Assembly (NCBI GenBank): GCA_002007425.1
Contig: MUGK01000069.1
Span: 1-33,540 of the forward strand
Direction of reading: 5' to 3'
Length of the DNA: 33,540 bases
Source: Chromatiales bacterium USCg_Taylor
GTDB taxonomy: Bacteria > Pseudomonadota > Gammaproteobacteria > JACCXJ01
Position 1 is the stretch's first letter, and every line of letters starts with the position of its first letter. The notes beneath the pieces are model-generated. The model was not told the DNA's origin, searched no databases, and saw nothing but the letters and a program-made list of their open reading frames with translations. The translations under genes were made by a program, and so were the position numbers. Below, piece after piece: positions 1 to 8,150 of this stretch.

Positions 1-120
1 TCAGGGAACAGCGAAGGTTCTTTGCTCATGGTGCTAAGATCGCATATTCATGATCAATTGGCGATCCCCCTGCAAAACAATTTTTTCACAGCCTCTGAGT
101 GGCGATCCCGGAGGATCCCG

Positions 121-495
121 ATGCGGCTTGATCTCCAGAGTCATCCCGGCGCTTATGCCATCCGCTCCTATCGGCGGGGCGCCATCGTGGTCAACGAGGA
201 GACCCTGACGCAAAGCTTCATCATCACGCCCACTCAACTTCTCCGCGACTGGCCGCCCCAACGCTTCGATGAGGTGCTGCTCGAGCACTTCGCGGATATT
301 ACCCAGCTCAAGCCAGAAATCGTCCTCTTCGGAACCGGCACGCGGTTGCGGTTTCCACCCGCGGACATCGCCGCCGGTCTATTAAGCGCGGGCATCGGCT
401 TTGAAGTGATGGATACGGCGGCCGCTTGCCGCAGCTACGTTATCTTGTTATCCGAAGATCGCAACGTGGCCGCCGCGCTCCTGATGATCGAGTAG
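121..495 (+). CDS. Mth938-like (DUF498) domain protein
   Basis: Small single-domain protein of 124 residues resembling the Mth938/Xcc1710-like family (DUF498), a fold related to mitochondrial NDUFAF3. The biochemical role in bacteria is not established. Recognisable features are the N-terminal IRSYRRGAIVVN segment, the central PTQLLRDWPP stretch, the LFGTGTRLRFPP turn typical of the family, and the C-terminal AACRSYVILLSEDR strand-helix. The ATG at 121 is preferred over upstream in-frame starts because a GGAGG ribosome-binding site lies about 6 bases before it and the family usually begins there. The gene stands alone, 131 bases before a toxin-antitoxin operon. Family assignment is from motif recognition. 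Confidence 0.85.
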   Translation: MRLDLQSHPGAYAIRSYRRGAIVVNEETLTQSFIITPTQLLRDWPPQRFDEVLLEHFADITQLKPEIVLFGTGTRLRFPPADIAAGLLSAGIGFEVMDTAAACRSYVILLSEDRNVAAALLMIE

Positions 496-557
496 TTAGT
501 GGTCACAAGGACACGGATGTTCGCGCCCCTCGCCCCCGATGAGGGCGTGCAACCGGC

Positions 558-586
558 TTGAGCGCGAGATCGTCAGATGCTATCAT
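558..586 (+). promoter_or_regulatory. Sigma70-type promoter of the toxin-antitoxin operon
   Basis: TTGAGC at 558-563 and TATCAT at 581-586 are separated by 17 bases, matching the sigma70 consensus at 4/6 and 5/6 positions. Transcription would start near 593, giving a leader of about 34 bases before the antitoxin. The perfect palindrome ATTGCAAT (585-592) overlaps the -10 box and is a plausible operator for autoregulation, as is usual for such operons. The promoter is seen by consensus match; the operator role is inferred. Confidence 0.5.
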
Positions 587-626
587 TGCAATCACTGTCG
601 CTCTCGACTCGTACAGGAGATTCGTC

Positions 627-860
627 ATGGCCAATCTTATCGTCCGCAACGTCGATGCAGACATCGTCCAAGCGCTCAAGGCGCGCGCCGGTCGGCACGG
701 TACCAGCGCTGAAGCCGAGCATCGCCGTATCCTCGCGCAGGCTTTGCTCCGGCCGCGTCGAAGAACGTTCGCGGAAGTGCTGGTTCGCATGCCCGGCGTG
801 GGCGAGGACGCTGACTTCGAGCGAATTGATGCAAGCTTCCGCGACCATGTACCTCGTTGA
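627..860 (+). CDS. FitA/VapB-type ribbon-helix-helix antitoxin
   Basis: Antitoxin of 77 residues. The N-terminus MANLIVRNVDADIVQALKAR is the typical FitA-like ribbon-helix-helix DNA-binding segment, followed by a GRHGTSAEAEHRRIL helix. The C-terminal part is the toxin-binding tail. Known members bind their PIN toxin, block it, and repress their own operon. The start at 627 is chosen because AGGAGA lies at 615-620 and the conserved domain begins exactly there; in-frame sequence upstream does not look like the family. It overlaps the toxin gene by 14 bases, which implies translational coupling. Confidence 0.88.
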   Translation: MANLIVRNVDADIVQALKARAGRHGTSAEAEHRRILAQALLRPRRRTFAEVLVRMPGVGEDADFERIDASFRDHVPR

Positions 861-1269
861 CACCAACGTCATCAGCGAAGCTCGAAAAGGCCGCAAGGCC
901 AACCCCGGTGTAAACCGATTCTTCAAGGACACGGCAGCGGCCGGCACACCGCTCTTCATCAGCGTCATCACTGTGGGTGAAATCCGGCGCGGTATCGAAT
1001 TGATGCGCCACCGTGGCGACCTGCCTCAGATGAGGCGGCTGGAAACCTGGCTGGAGAAACTGCTCGCCGACTTCGGCGAGCAGGTGCTGGAGTTCGGTCG
1101 GGAAGAGGCACAGATCTGGGGACGCCTGTGCGTGCCCCACCCCGAAAACGCCATCGATAAGCAGATCGCTGCCATCGCACTCACGCGCGACCTTACCCTG
1201 GTCACACGCAACACCAGCCACTTCTCACGATTGGGACCCGTGATCGTCAATCCGTTTGACCCAGCCTGA
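847..1269 (+). CDS. FitB/VapC-type PIN-domain toxin
   Basis: PIN-domain ribonuclease toxin of 140 residues, paired with the overlapping antitoxin. PIN toxins cleave RNA (often tRNA or rRNA) using a cluster of acidic residues that bind Mg2+ or Mn2+. Visible here are D5 in YLVDTNVISE, E45 in ITVGEIRRGI, and D104 in NAIDKQIAAIAL. The fourth acidic position, normally in a TRN-x-x-DF motif, reads TRNTSHF, so it is histidine (H125). The start at 847 is the family start; a longer in-frame extension upstream overlaps the antitoxin in another frame and is not credible. The gene converges on the restriction-enzyme remnant. Confidence 0.9.
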   Translation: MYLVDTNVISEARKGRKANPGVNRFFKDTAAAGTPLFISVITVGEIRRGIELMRHRGDLPQMRRLETWLEKLLADFGEQVLEFGREEAQIWGRLCVPHPENAIDKQIAAIALTRDLTLVTRNTSHFSRLGPVIVNPFDPA

Positions 1270-1321
1270 CATACGTTGCCCTGCCCGTCGTAACGGCAGA
1301 ATCCCGGACGAAACATGAGAG

Positions 1322-1619
1322 GAACTGGAGGTCGCCACGAAGTCCGCAGGTCACCAATTGGGTAAGGCTTGCGCTTGGGACTATGCGGGCAAGCTCTGCA
1401 TCGATGTTCTTGATGTCCAGCTTGCCGACAGCGTCGCTTAAAGCGTGTTGCAGATACAAGCCGCGAATCTGTTCAAGGGCGAAAGCAAAGTCGATTTGTA
1501 ACTGGGGAACGGGTATCGAGATGGGCGCGCTACGCGACCCGCACGATGTGCGCAAATAGCGCCCCCAATCTCTCAGCGGCGAGCCTCACATATTCCGGAT
1601 CTACCTTAGCTTGTTTCAA
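1322..1619 (-). pseudogene. Remnant of a type II restriction endonuclease (XcyI-like)
   Basis: The minus strand carries a decayed N-terminal part of what looks like an XcyI-family type II restriction endonuclease. A TTG start at 1619, with a strong GGAGGAGG site just upstream, opens a 29-codon segment (MKQAKVDPEYVRLAAERLG...). It stops at about 1530 after a frameshift. The neighbouring frame (from about 1525 down) continues with SIPVPQLQIDFAFALEQIRG, then KLDIKNIDAELARIVPSASL and GLRGDLQF. After that the resemblance ends, so the rest of the enzyme is deleted. No partner methyltransferase is present. The exact family is recalled from pattern and is moderately sure; that the gene is broken is clear. 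Confidence 0.5.
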
Positions 1620-1690
1620 TCCCGCCTCCTCCGATCTGCTTCTTGCGCATATTCTATCCGGTACGTCGCCAGGTATCAGCTCTTGGGCAG

Positions 1691-2061
1691 TTATGCTTCT
1701 GTCACTTTTGGGTTAAGGCCATACTGATTCTCGCCAGGTACACTGTCTTGCACCATGAAGACTAGAAGCACAATAGCCCCGACGAGGGCACAAGACCGAT
1801 TAAAAGCCACCATCCGCTTTTTCCACTATCGTGGAGCCTGCGTACTGAAACTGCGATACCAGGGATCAAGATAGCTAAGGTATAAAGACCACTTAACAAC
1901 CCAAGACCCGCTTCCGGACTGAAAGACCCGGTCACAACATCGATGATGCCGAGTAATATGCTGATAAGAATATTGAACAAGACGAAGTACCAGTACTCTT
2001 TGCGCCGTGCGCGCCCTCCAAACACTGCGTACTTTTTCAAGACATCAAGATACCAGTTCAT
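1691..2061 (-). pseudogene. DUF805 membrane protein, frameshifted
   Basis: DUF805 inner-membrane protein. It starts MNWYLDVLKKYAVFGGRARRK, followed by hydrophobic helices (YWYFVLFNILISILLGII and LYTLAILIPGIAVSV) and the family signature RRLHDSGKSGWWLLIGL. The reading frame then breaks in a G/C run near 1786-1788. One frame stops at about 1762, while the next continues with VGAIVLLVFMVQDSVPGENQ and ends YGLNPKVTEA at 1691, exactly as an intact member would. A single missing base (CCCTC for expected CCCCTC) explains it. The start at 2061 has AAGGAG in front. The frameshift may be real or a sequencing error. Confidence 0.8.
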
Positions 2062-2128
2062 CGATTTCTCCTTTTTGTCCATATCCCCGTCGCTTTACTC
2101 GGACGAAGACTGGAATCAGCTCGTGGCT

Positions 2129-2222
2129 CGTAGCCTCGGTTGAGCGCTGTTTGCGAAATCCGGGAATTGCGGCTCGAAGATCCCCGGGTTACGGCGCGAA
2201 CGGCGCGCCTAACCAGGCTACG
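2129..2222. repeat. GTAG...CTAC palindromic repeat (REP/MITE-like)
   Basis: A 94-base imperfect inverted repeat begins CGTAGCCTCGGTTGAGCGC and ends with GGCGCGCCTAACCAGGCTACG. A secondary inner inverted repeat (ATCCGGGAA against TCCCCGGGTTA) is also visible. Sequences of the form GTAGCC-GGGTT...AACC-GGCTAC are widespread intergenic repeats in Gammaproteobacteria, and GTAG-headed REP elements are mobilised by RAYT transposases. No transposase is present here. It lies between the DUF805 remnant and the DUF2283 gene. Confidence 0.6.
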
Positions 2223-2233
2223 ATTTCTCGCGA

Positions 2234-2452
2234 TTAAGCGACAACGGTTCGTACCTGGGACGGGAGCTTGTTTAGGATTAGCTGTTGAAGCTGGACCTTT
2301 CTGCTCGCGTTGTCGATGTCAATGCCAACAAGATTTCCGTTGGCATCGTAGTCCACCACAACCCCTTCGGAAATTTCTCGGCTCTCGACACTCGGCTGTT
2401 CGGAGAGGTCTATATACAAGGAGTCGGTGTCGGCATAGTAATTCAGTTTCAT
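2234..2452 (-). CDS. DUF2283 domain protein
   Basis: Intact DUF2283 protein of 72 residues. It carries the family pattern YYADTDSLYIDLSE near the start and ISEGVVVDYDANGNLVGIDI in the middle, ending in a short helix (QLQQLILNKL). Function is unknown. DUF2283 genes are very often the second gene of a pair with DUF4258 and have been discussed as toxin-antitoxin-like. Here the start codon overlaps the DUF4258 stop (ATGA), so the pair was an operon, but the upstream partner is broken while this gene remains open. Confidence 0.88.
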   Translation of the reverse strand: MKLNYYADTDSLYIDLSEQPSVESREISEGVVVDYDANGNLVGIDIDNASRKVQLQQLILNKLPSQVRTVVA

Positions 2453-2692
2453 ACCTTGAAACCTCGGTCTGGGAACGCATTGTGGATAGTGACCTTATCT
2501 TCCAACGTGACGACCCGCAAGTAGCGGCCACCAAGCTCAGGGCAGGCAGCCCAGAATCTCTATCGGTTGTGTTCCTGGAGTTCCGAACGAACTGGCTCCT
2601 CAACAACTCGAATGCACCATTCCTTCTTGAGATATGAACGCTTCCGACAAAACCTCTTTCTCGAAGTATTCGGTAAACCGATAAGCCGTCAT
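2449..2692 (-). pseudogene. DUF4258 protein, inactivated by frameshift and stop
   Basis: The first gene of a DUF4258-DUF2283 pair. From the ATG at 2692 the protein reads MTAYRFTEYFEKEVL, then loses frame after an apparent one-base insertion (TTTTGTCGG for expected TTTTGCGG). In the next frame it resumes as KRSYLKKEWCIRVVEEPVRS and ELQEHNR. It then hits an in-frame TAG where family members have an aromatic residue, and continues RFWAACPELGGRYLRVVTL to EDKVTIHNAFPDRGFKV. Two independent lesions make this a true pseudogene rather than one base-calling error. Function of the family is uncertain. Confidence 0.8.
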
Positions 2693-2756
2693 GTTTAATA
2701 GGATACCGCAATGGCCTAGGGGATCCGCGCGGAGTCATCGATCATGTCTTCCGTTC

Positions 2757-2782
2757 GGCGGATCGCCTTTCGTGCATCCGCC
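2757..2782. other. Hairpin downstream of the SPOR gene
   Basis: GGCGGAT and ATCCGCC form a perfect 7-bp stem with a 12-base loop, about 40 bases beyond the end of the minus-strand SPOR gene. There is no T-run on the minus-strand side, so it is not a standard intrinsic terminator. It could still mark the end of the mrcA-priA-argS operon. Confidence 0.3.
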
Positions 2783-2819
2783 CTTCCATTTTACGCGCAT
2801 TGCTTCATTCTACTCCGCG

Positions 2820-3377
2820 TTACCCGCCCGCGGAGTCGCCCGGACGCATTCGCACCAGCATGAAATTGATGTCGTTCTCGGCTAAGCGAGAGCGGGTGCT
2901 TTGGAGTTTCTTGAGGTCTTTGAACGGGCCGACCCGTACCCGGAACCACACATCCGTACCGCTGATCGTCACCCGCTGGATGTCGGCGGAGATCCCGATC
3001 AGCGCCAGCCTGGCCTTCATCTTGTCGGCTTCCTGAAAGCGCTGGAAGGACCCGACCTGGATTAAATAGGGCGTATCCGCTGACGCTTGCGGCGGTTTGG
3101 ATTGCGGCGCGGGCGAGGGCGGGGCGTCCACTTCCCAATCCGGAACCTTGACCTCCATTTCCGGAAGAATCGTGTAGAAATCGAATTTTGGTTTGCTCGC
3201 CGGACTTTGCGGCGCGGATTCGGCGCCTTGTTTAATGTCCTGCCGCGCGTCCTTAATATTGCTGAGCGATTGCAGATAGACGAGAAACGCCACGACCAGC
3301 CCCAGGGCCAAGCCGGTGAGAAATGAAAGCCAGCCCCGTTGCCGGTCTCTGTTACTACTGCGCGGCTGACGCGACAT
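2820..3377 (-). CDS. FtsN-like SPOR-domain protein
   Basis: Bitopic inner-membrane protein of 185 residues. A short basic cytoplasmic end ([15 protein letters not shown]) is followed by one membrane helix (LSFLTGLALGLVVAFLVYL, about residues 17-35). A proline/serine-rich periplasmic linker comes next, then a C-terminal SPOR domain (YLIQVGSFQRFQEADKMKA through RVRVGPFKDLKKLQ). SPOR domains bind denuded peptidoglycan at the division septum. Topology and position after argS match the small FtsN-like proteins common in this lineage. ATG at 3377 overlaps the argS stop by one base, so the two are translationally coupled. Confidence 0.87.
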   Translation of the reverse strand: MSRQPRSSNRDRQRGWLSFLTGLALGLVVAFLVYLQSLSNIKDARQDIKQGAESAPQSPASKPKFDFYTILPEMEVKVPDWEVDAPPSPAPQSKPPQASADTPYLIQVGSFQRFQEADKMKARLALIGISADIQRVTISGTDVWFRVRVGPFKDLKKLQSTRSRLAENDINFMLVRMRPGDSAGG

Positions 3378-5122
3378 CACATCGACTCCGGAGCCGACAC
3401 CCCGAGGATCGCAAGGCCGTTGCGGATGACCTGCTGGGTTGCCGCGATAAGGTTTAAGCGCGCGTTACGTAGGGACTCGTCCTCGACGAGGAACATGTGC
3501 GCGCTGTAATAGCCGTGGAACGCGTTCGCCAGCTCCCGCAGGTACTGAGCCAGTTGATGCGGCTCACGCTCCCGCGCCGCCGCTTCAATGATCTCCGGAT
3601 AACGTGATATGGCGCCGATCAAACCCTGCTCGTGCGCTTCCGTTAAAACCGCTACCGCGTTCTCGCCACGCTTCCGGTCCCACGCCCATCCTTGCTCGGC
3701 CAGCTGCCGGAAGACGCTCGCAATGCGCGCGTGAGCATACTGGATATAATACACAGGGTTATCGGCCGACTGTGACTTGGCGAGATCGAGATCGAACTCA
3801 AGATGCTGCTCGCAACGCCGTGTCACGTAAAAGAAACGCGCCGCGTCCCGGCCGACCTCATCGACTAGCTCCCGCAGCGTGACGAACTCGCCCGAGCGGG
3901 TTGACATCTGCACGCGTTCTTCCCCCCGATAGAGCGTCGCGAATTGCACCAGCAAGACCTCCAAGCGATCCGAATCCTCCTCAAGCGCCGCCAGGGCCGC
4001 CTTCACCCGCGGCACGTAGCCGTGATGATCGGCGCCCCAAATATTGATAACGCGATCGAATCCGCGTTCGAATTTGTTTGTGTGGTACGCCACATCGGAG
4101 GCGAAATAGGTCGTCTGGCCATTCTCGCGCACCAAGACACGGTCTTTCTCATCTCCGAAGGCCCTCGCATTGAACCAAAGCGCACCGTCCTTGGTGTAGG
4201 TTCGTCCCAGCGACTGGAGCTTGGCAATCGCCCGATCGACCGCTTGGGTCTCCGCTAGTGAGCGCTCGGAGAACCATTGGTCGTAGCGCACGCCGAACTC
4301 GCTGAGATCGGCGCGAATGCCGGCGAGCACGCTATTCAATCCGTTATCAAACACCCGGCGATACCTGACCGGGCCCAAGAGCGATTTGGCGCGCGCGATG
4401 AGGGCATCGAGCAATGCGTCGCCGTCCAGCCCAGCCAGTCCATTGTATACGGCGCTAATCGGGTATTGGCAACCCGCCTGGACCTCCTCCCGAAGTGCGC
4501 GGGCGATCCCGATGATATAGGCGCCCTGGTAGGCGCTTGCCGGAAAATCCACCGCTTCCCCGCAAAGCTCAAGATACCGTAGCCACACGCTGAGCGCCAA
4601 TATGTCCATCTGCCGGCCGGAATCGTTGACATAATATTCCCTCTGAACGGCATAACCGTTGGCCTCGAGCAGATTGGTGATCACCGCGCCGTAGGCCGCG
4701 CCCCGGCCATGGCCGATGTGCAGCGGGCCAGTCGGATTAGCGGAAACGAACTCGACTTGGATCTTCGCCCCGGCGCCCGTGCTGTTACGCCCGAAGGCGT
4801 CGCCCGCCGCGAGCACTTGTTGAATAATCCCCAGCCAATAGCGGGGCTGGATATAGAAATTGAGGAAGCCTGCGCCAGCCACCTCGACGCGATCGATGCT
4901 GGGAGATCCGGGGAGGGCCGATGCGATCCGTTCCGCTAGGGCACGCGGCGTCACACCGAGATCCTTAGCAACTACGAGCGCCACATTGGCGCTGAAGTCT
5001 CCATGCCGGGCGTCGCGGGTGCGTTCAAAGCGCACACCACGCTTCGCCAAATGGCCATCGGCATCGCCCAGATCCAATCGCTTGAGCGCCACGGCCACTT
5101 GCTCTCTGATGAGGTTCTTCAA
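3377..5122 (-). CDS. argS: Arginyl-tRNA synthetase
   Basis: Class I arginyl-tRNA synthetase of 581 residues, charging tRNA-Arg in the cytoplasm. The N-terminal Arg-tRNA synthetase domain is present ([17 protein letters not shown]), then the catalytic core with [15 protein letters not shown] (HIGH at about 135-138) and the degenerate KMSKS region [16 protein letters not shown], normal for this family. The DALR anticodon-binding end closes with [13 protein letters not shown]. The conserved N-terminus [14 protein letters not shown] fixes a TTG start at 5122 behind a GGGGG stretch. In-frame codons farther upstream run into priA and are not plausible. Length is normal. It lies 187 bases after priA and overlaps the SPOR gene. 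Confidence 0.95.
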   Translation of the reverse strand: MKNLIREQVAVALKRLDLGDADGHLAKRGVRFERTRDARHGDFSANVALVVAKDLGVTPRALAERIASALPGSPSIDRVEVAGAGFLNFYIQPRYWLGIIQQVLAAGDAFGRNSTGAGAKIQVEFVSANPTGPLHIGHGRGAAYGAVITNLLEANGYAVQREYYVNDSGRQMDILALSVWLRYLELCGEAVDFPASAYQGAYIIGIARALREEVQAGCQYPISAVYNGLAGLDGDALLDALIARAKSLLGPVRYRRVFDNGLNSVLAGIRADLSEFGVRYDQWFSERSLAETQAVDRAIAKLQSLGRTYTKDGALWFNARAFGDEKDRVLVRENGQTTYFASDVAYHTNKFERGFDRVINIWGADHHGYVPRVKAALAALEEDSDRLEVLLVQFATLYRGEERVQMSTRSGEFVTLRELVDEVGRDAARFFYVTRRCEQHLEFDLDLAKSQSADNPVYYIQYAHARIASVFRQLAEQGWAWDRKRGENAVAVLTEAHEQGLIGAISRYPEIIEAAAREREPHQLAQYLRELANAFHGYYSAHMFLVEDESLRNARLNLIAATQQVIRNGLAILGVSAPESM

Positions 5123-5223
5123 AAATACCCCCGCGAAAGAAGTGTGGATTCTAGCTCGCCTCCCATGCCATTGGAACGTCCGCGAGTCGATTAGATTTCG
5201 CCAGCACGGGGTATTGCGACCCG

Positions 5224-5302
5224 TGGGGCGACCAAAGGGGAGAGCTGCGTCTCTCCTCTTTGGAAACCCCATCGCTAAGGTCCCCGCGGCAAGACCGCGG
5301 GG
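5224..5302. promoter_or_regulatory. Two hairpins in the priA-argS gap
   Basis: Two inverted repeats fill the space between priA and argS. The larger pairs 5232-5244 with 5251-5263 (13 positions, one non-Watson-Crick) and can extend through a 3x3 internal loop to TGGGG (5224-5228) with CCCCA (5267-5271). The smaller is CCCCGCGG-CAAGA-CCGCGGGG (5282-5302), a perfect 8-bp stem starting 8 bases after the priA stop. Neither is followed by a T-run on the minus strand. They may be a processing or partial-termination site, or a REP-like insertion; this is inference. Confidence 0.45.
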
Positions 5303-5309
5303 AATAGAT

Positions 5310-7514
5310 TTAAAGCGTTTCCTGGGGATCGACGTCGATCGACCAGCGTAGCGCGCGCCCGGTACGCAATCTACGAATACCGGGGAGCCACCCATCGAGC
5401 AAGCGCTGCAGACGAGCACGATGGCGGGTTTGCAAGACCAACTGCCAGCGATAGCGGCCCGCGAGTCGTTCCATCGGCGCCGGCACCGGTCCGAGCAGCT
5501 CGGCACCGTTGGCGATGAGATCCAGGGCCATTGCTCGCGCTTCATTTAAGAAGGCTCGTGCTTTTTCCGGTTTTTCCGACTCGGCGCGAATGAGCGCCAT
5601 CGCCTGATACGGCGGCAGCCGCGCCTCCGCTCGTTCCTTGAGCGCCAAGGCGGCGAATGCGCCGTAACCTTGGCCCACGAGCACTTGCAACAAGGGGTGC
5701 GCCGGGTGGTGGGTCTGGATCACCACGGTGCCCGGTTCATCGGCGCGGCCCGCCCGCCCGGCGACTTGAATGAGCTGCTGCGCGAAGCGTTCGTGGGAAC
5801 GGAAATCTACTCCGAAGAGGCGGCTATCGCCATCCACAACCGCGACCAGCGTCACGCCCGGGAAATGATGGCCTTTCGACAGCAACTGCGTACCCACCAG
5901 CACGTCGGCCTGACCGTCCCGGATCTGGCGCAGTGCGGCCTGCCACGCCGTTTGACGGCGGGTAATGTCCCGATCGATCCGCAGCACCCGAGCACCGGGA
6001 AACGTCTGCTTGACGGCTTCCACCACCCGCTCGGTCCCGTAACCGAGTTTTAGCAGGTTGCCGCTGCCGCAGCGCGTGCAAGCTGCATTCAGTTCACTGA
6101 GCGCCCCGCAAAAGTGGCATTCAAGCCGGTTGGCCGTCTGGTGGTAAACCAAGCGCGCGTCACAGCGCTCACACCACGCCGTCCATCCGCATTGGTGGCA
6201 GAGGATGAGAGGAGCATAGCCGCGCCGATTGACGAACAGGAGCACCTGCTGGCGGCGATCCAGATGCTCGCGCATCCTTGTGACCAGCGGCTCCGAGAAC
6301 CCCTCACGCATTTGCGCGGCGCGTAAATCCACCACCTCGTACCTGGGAGGCGTTGCCGTCCCTGCCCGCCTCCGAAGCCGGAGGTGCCGGTACTTGCCAC
6401 GGTGGACATTGAACACCGATTCCAACGATGGTGTAGCGCTGCCGAGGATCACGGGAATGTTCTCGCGCTGGCCACGAATTACCGCGATATCCCGGGCGGA
6501 GTAGCGGAATCCCTCCTGCTGCTTGAAAGATAGGTCATGTTCCTCGTCGACGATGATGACGCCCGGCCTCGCCAACGGCGCCCATACCGCCGAACGGGTT
6601 CCGATTACGATCGGCGCCCTGCCCTCCCCGGCTTGCCGCCACTCGTCCAGTCGGGCGCCGCTCGCACGTCCTGAGTGCAAGACCGCGAGTGGCGCCGCGA
6701 AACGATCGCGAAACCGCAACAGGGTTTGTTCGGTCAGTCCAATTTCCGGTACCAAGACCAGCGCCTGGCTGCCGCGGCGCAGCACCTCCTCGATCACGCG
6801 CAAGTAAACTTCGGTCTTCCCGCTGCCGGTCACACCGTCCAAGAGAAACACACCGAAACGGTTCAATCCTGCGCACAGTAGTTGCTCGACGGCAGACGCC
6901 TGCGCGTCGTTCAACGTCGGTGGTTTGGCCGCGGGCGCGGGAAGGACCGTTGCGAGCGACGCGGGTTCCTGCGCTACCCAGCCTTTAGCTACCAAGGCGC
7001 GCAAGGCGCGGCGCCAGGATACCGCGCTGGGGAGCGATGCAGGCGGCAATTCTCGCTCGGGTTGCCGGCGTAAAGTTCGCATCAGAGTGGCTTGGGCCGG
7101 GCTCCGGCGTAAACTATCCGGATCAATCGCGGCGCCTTCAGGCGTGAGCCGCCAGCGGACATCGAGTGTCTTTGGTCTGCGCGGACGATCCTGACGCAAC
7201 AGCAGAGGCAAGGAAGCGAAAACCACCTCTCCAATCGGATGGCGATAATAGCGGCTCGCCCATTCGAGCAAACGTAAATGCCGCACGCTCAGCACCGGGG
7301 CGGCGTCGAGCAATGCGGTGGCGCGCCGGAGATCATCCAAGACACTTTCGGCCCCAAAGTCCAACAGCATGCCGACGGCGGACCTGCGGCCGAAGGGCAC
7401 TCGCAGTCTCATGCCCGGTTGTAACGCCGCAAGATCCACCCCGGAAGGCGGTAGGTAGTCAAAAACCTGATCGACCGGCACGGGAACGGCAATTCTTAAG
7501 ATATGGCCCGGCAC
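5310..7514 (-). CDS. priA: Primosomal protein N' (PriA helicase)
   Basis: PriA, the 3'-to-5' DNA helicase that restarts collapsed replication forks, 734 residues, normal length. An N-terminal DNA-binding region ([14 protein letters not shown]) is followed by Walker [13 protein letters not shown] (about 226-237), the DEEH box in [16 protein letters not shown], and the zinc-binding insert with its CHQCGW...CERC...CHFC...CTRC cysteine pairs. Helicase motifs RIDRD and [10 protein letters not shown] come after that. The GTG at 7514 gives the family N-terminus but has only a weak ribosome-binding site; it is 12 bases behind the preceding gene, so coupling is likely. Confidence 0.95.
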   Translation of the reverse strand: MPGHILRIAVPVPVDQVFDYLPPSGVDLAALQPGMRLRVPFGRRSAVGMLLDFGAESVLDDLRRATALLDAAPVLSVRHLRLLEWASRYYRHPIGEVVFASLPLLLRQDRPRRPKTLDVRWRLTPEGAAIDPDSLRRSPAQATLMRTLRRQPERELPPASLPSAVSWRRALRALVAKGWVAQEPASLATVLPAPAAKPPTLNDAQASAVEQLLCAGLNRFGVFLLDGVTGSGKTEVYLRVIEEVLRRGSQALVLVPEIGLTEQTLLRFRDRFAAPLAVLHSGRASGARLDEWRQAGEGRAPIVIGTRSAVWAPLARPGVIIVDEEHDLSFKQQEGFRYSARDIAVIRGQRENIPVILGSATPSLESVFNVHRGKYRHLRLRRRAGTATPPRYEVVDLRAAQMREGFSEPLVTRMREHLDRRQQVLLFVNRRGYAPLILCHQCGWTAWCERCDARLVYHQTANRLECHFCGALSELNAACTRCGSGNLLKLGYGTERVVEAVKQTFPGARVLRIDRDITRRQTAWQAALRQIRDGQADVLVGTQLLSKGHHFPGVTLVAVVDGDSRLFGVDFRSHERFAQQLIQVAGRAGRADEPGTVVIQTHHPAHPLLQVLVGQGYGAFAALALKERAEARLPPYQAMALIRAESEKPEKARAFLNEARAMALDLIANGAELLGPVPAPMERLAGRYRWQLVLQTRHRARLQRLLDGWLPGIRRLRTGRALRWSIDVDPQETL

Positions 7515-7526
7515 CGAAGATTAAGG

Positions 7527-8147
7527 TTAGTGTCCTCGCTGATGAGATGGCCGCACGAGGGCTTCGACGAAGGCGAAATCGGCGCGCGCCATGGGCTTGC
7601 CGTCCACCGGGCTCAATGGCGCCTGGCGTTTGAAGATGGGCGGAAACACCACTAACTCGATACCGACTTCGCCGGCCATGAAGCGGAAGCACGGGTATGC
7701 TGTACGCTCGCGAGAATTCTGGCGCACCGTTCGTTCATGAACCGTAAACGGAATCGCATGCTCCAGGAGAATATAACTCACCTCTTCCGGCGTTTCCGTA
7801 AAGACGTGCAGGCACACCATGGCCTGGCGTGCCGCGGAACCATCCAGCACGGGACCGGCCAACATGGGGTCGAATCGCCCCAGCAGGCGCATGGCTTCCA
7901 GTGCCGTTTCCCTTTGCGCGCGCAACCACCGGGGCTGCCTCTGCGCCTGAAACAGCCGCTGATAGACGCTCAGGAGAGCCGCGATCTCGCTGTTATCTGG
8001 GACCTCGCGAGGTGCCTTGATACCCAGCCGATCGGCTGCCTTGCGCTTGGCCAGGTGGTAATGCTCGACGCCTTCATCCGCCATAATGCGGGCGGCTAGT
8101 TCGGCGACACGCCGGCGGTTCTGTGAACCGTTCGCGCCGCTTGTCAT
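7527..8147 (-). CDS. Conserved protein of unknown function
   Basis: A 206-residue soluble protein that I cannot assign to a named family. It begins with a basic, alanine-rich helical region (RRRVAELAARIMADEGVEHY) followed by HLAKRKAADRLGI. The centre carries LFQAQRQPRWLRAQRETALEAM, then LGRFDPMLAGPVLDGSA, and a mixed region with HVFTETPEEVSYILLEH. The RFDPMLAGPVLDG stretch faintly recalls nucleotidyltransferase-like hypothetical proteins of Gammaproteobacteria, but no catalytic pair is obvious. It sits tightly between mrcA (3-base gap) and priA (12-base gap), so it belongs to that operon. No membrane helix or signal peptide is visible. Confidence 0.8.
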   Translation of the reverse strand: MTSGANGSQNRRRVAELAARIMADEGVEHYHLAKRKAADRLGIKAPREVPDNSEIAALLSVYQRLFQAQRQPRWLRAQRETALEAMRLLGRFDPMLAGPVLDGSAARQAMVCLHVFTETPEEVSYILLEHAIPFTVHERTVRQNSRERTAYPCFRFMAGEVGIELVVFPPIFKRQAPLSPVDGKPMARADFAFVEALVRPSHQRGH

Positions 8148-8150
8148 AAA

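Noticed and set aside
3377-5122. Missing canonical KMSKS in ArgS
   Set aside because: [10 protein letters not shown] is the usual form in many gammaproteobacterial ArgS proteins, so it is not a defect.
5123-5545. Longer ArgS reading frame beginning inside priA
   Set aside because: The extra 141 codons overlap priA antiparallel to nothing and in another frame, and do not resemble ArgS; the conserved N-terminus begins at the TTG at 5122.
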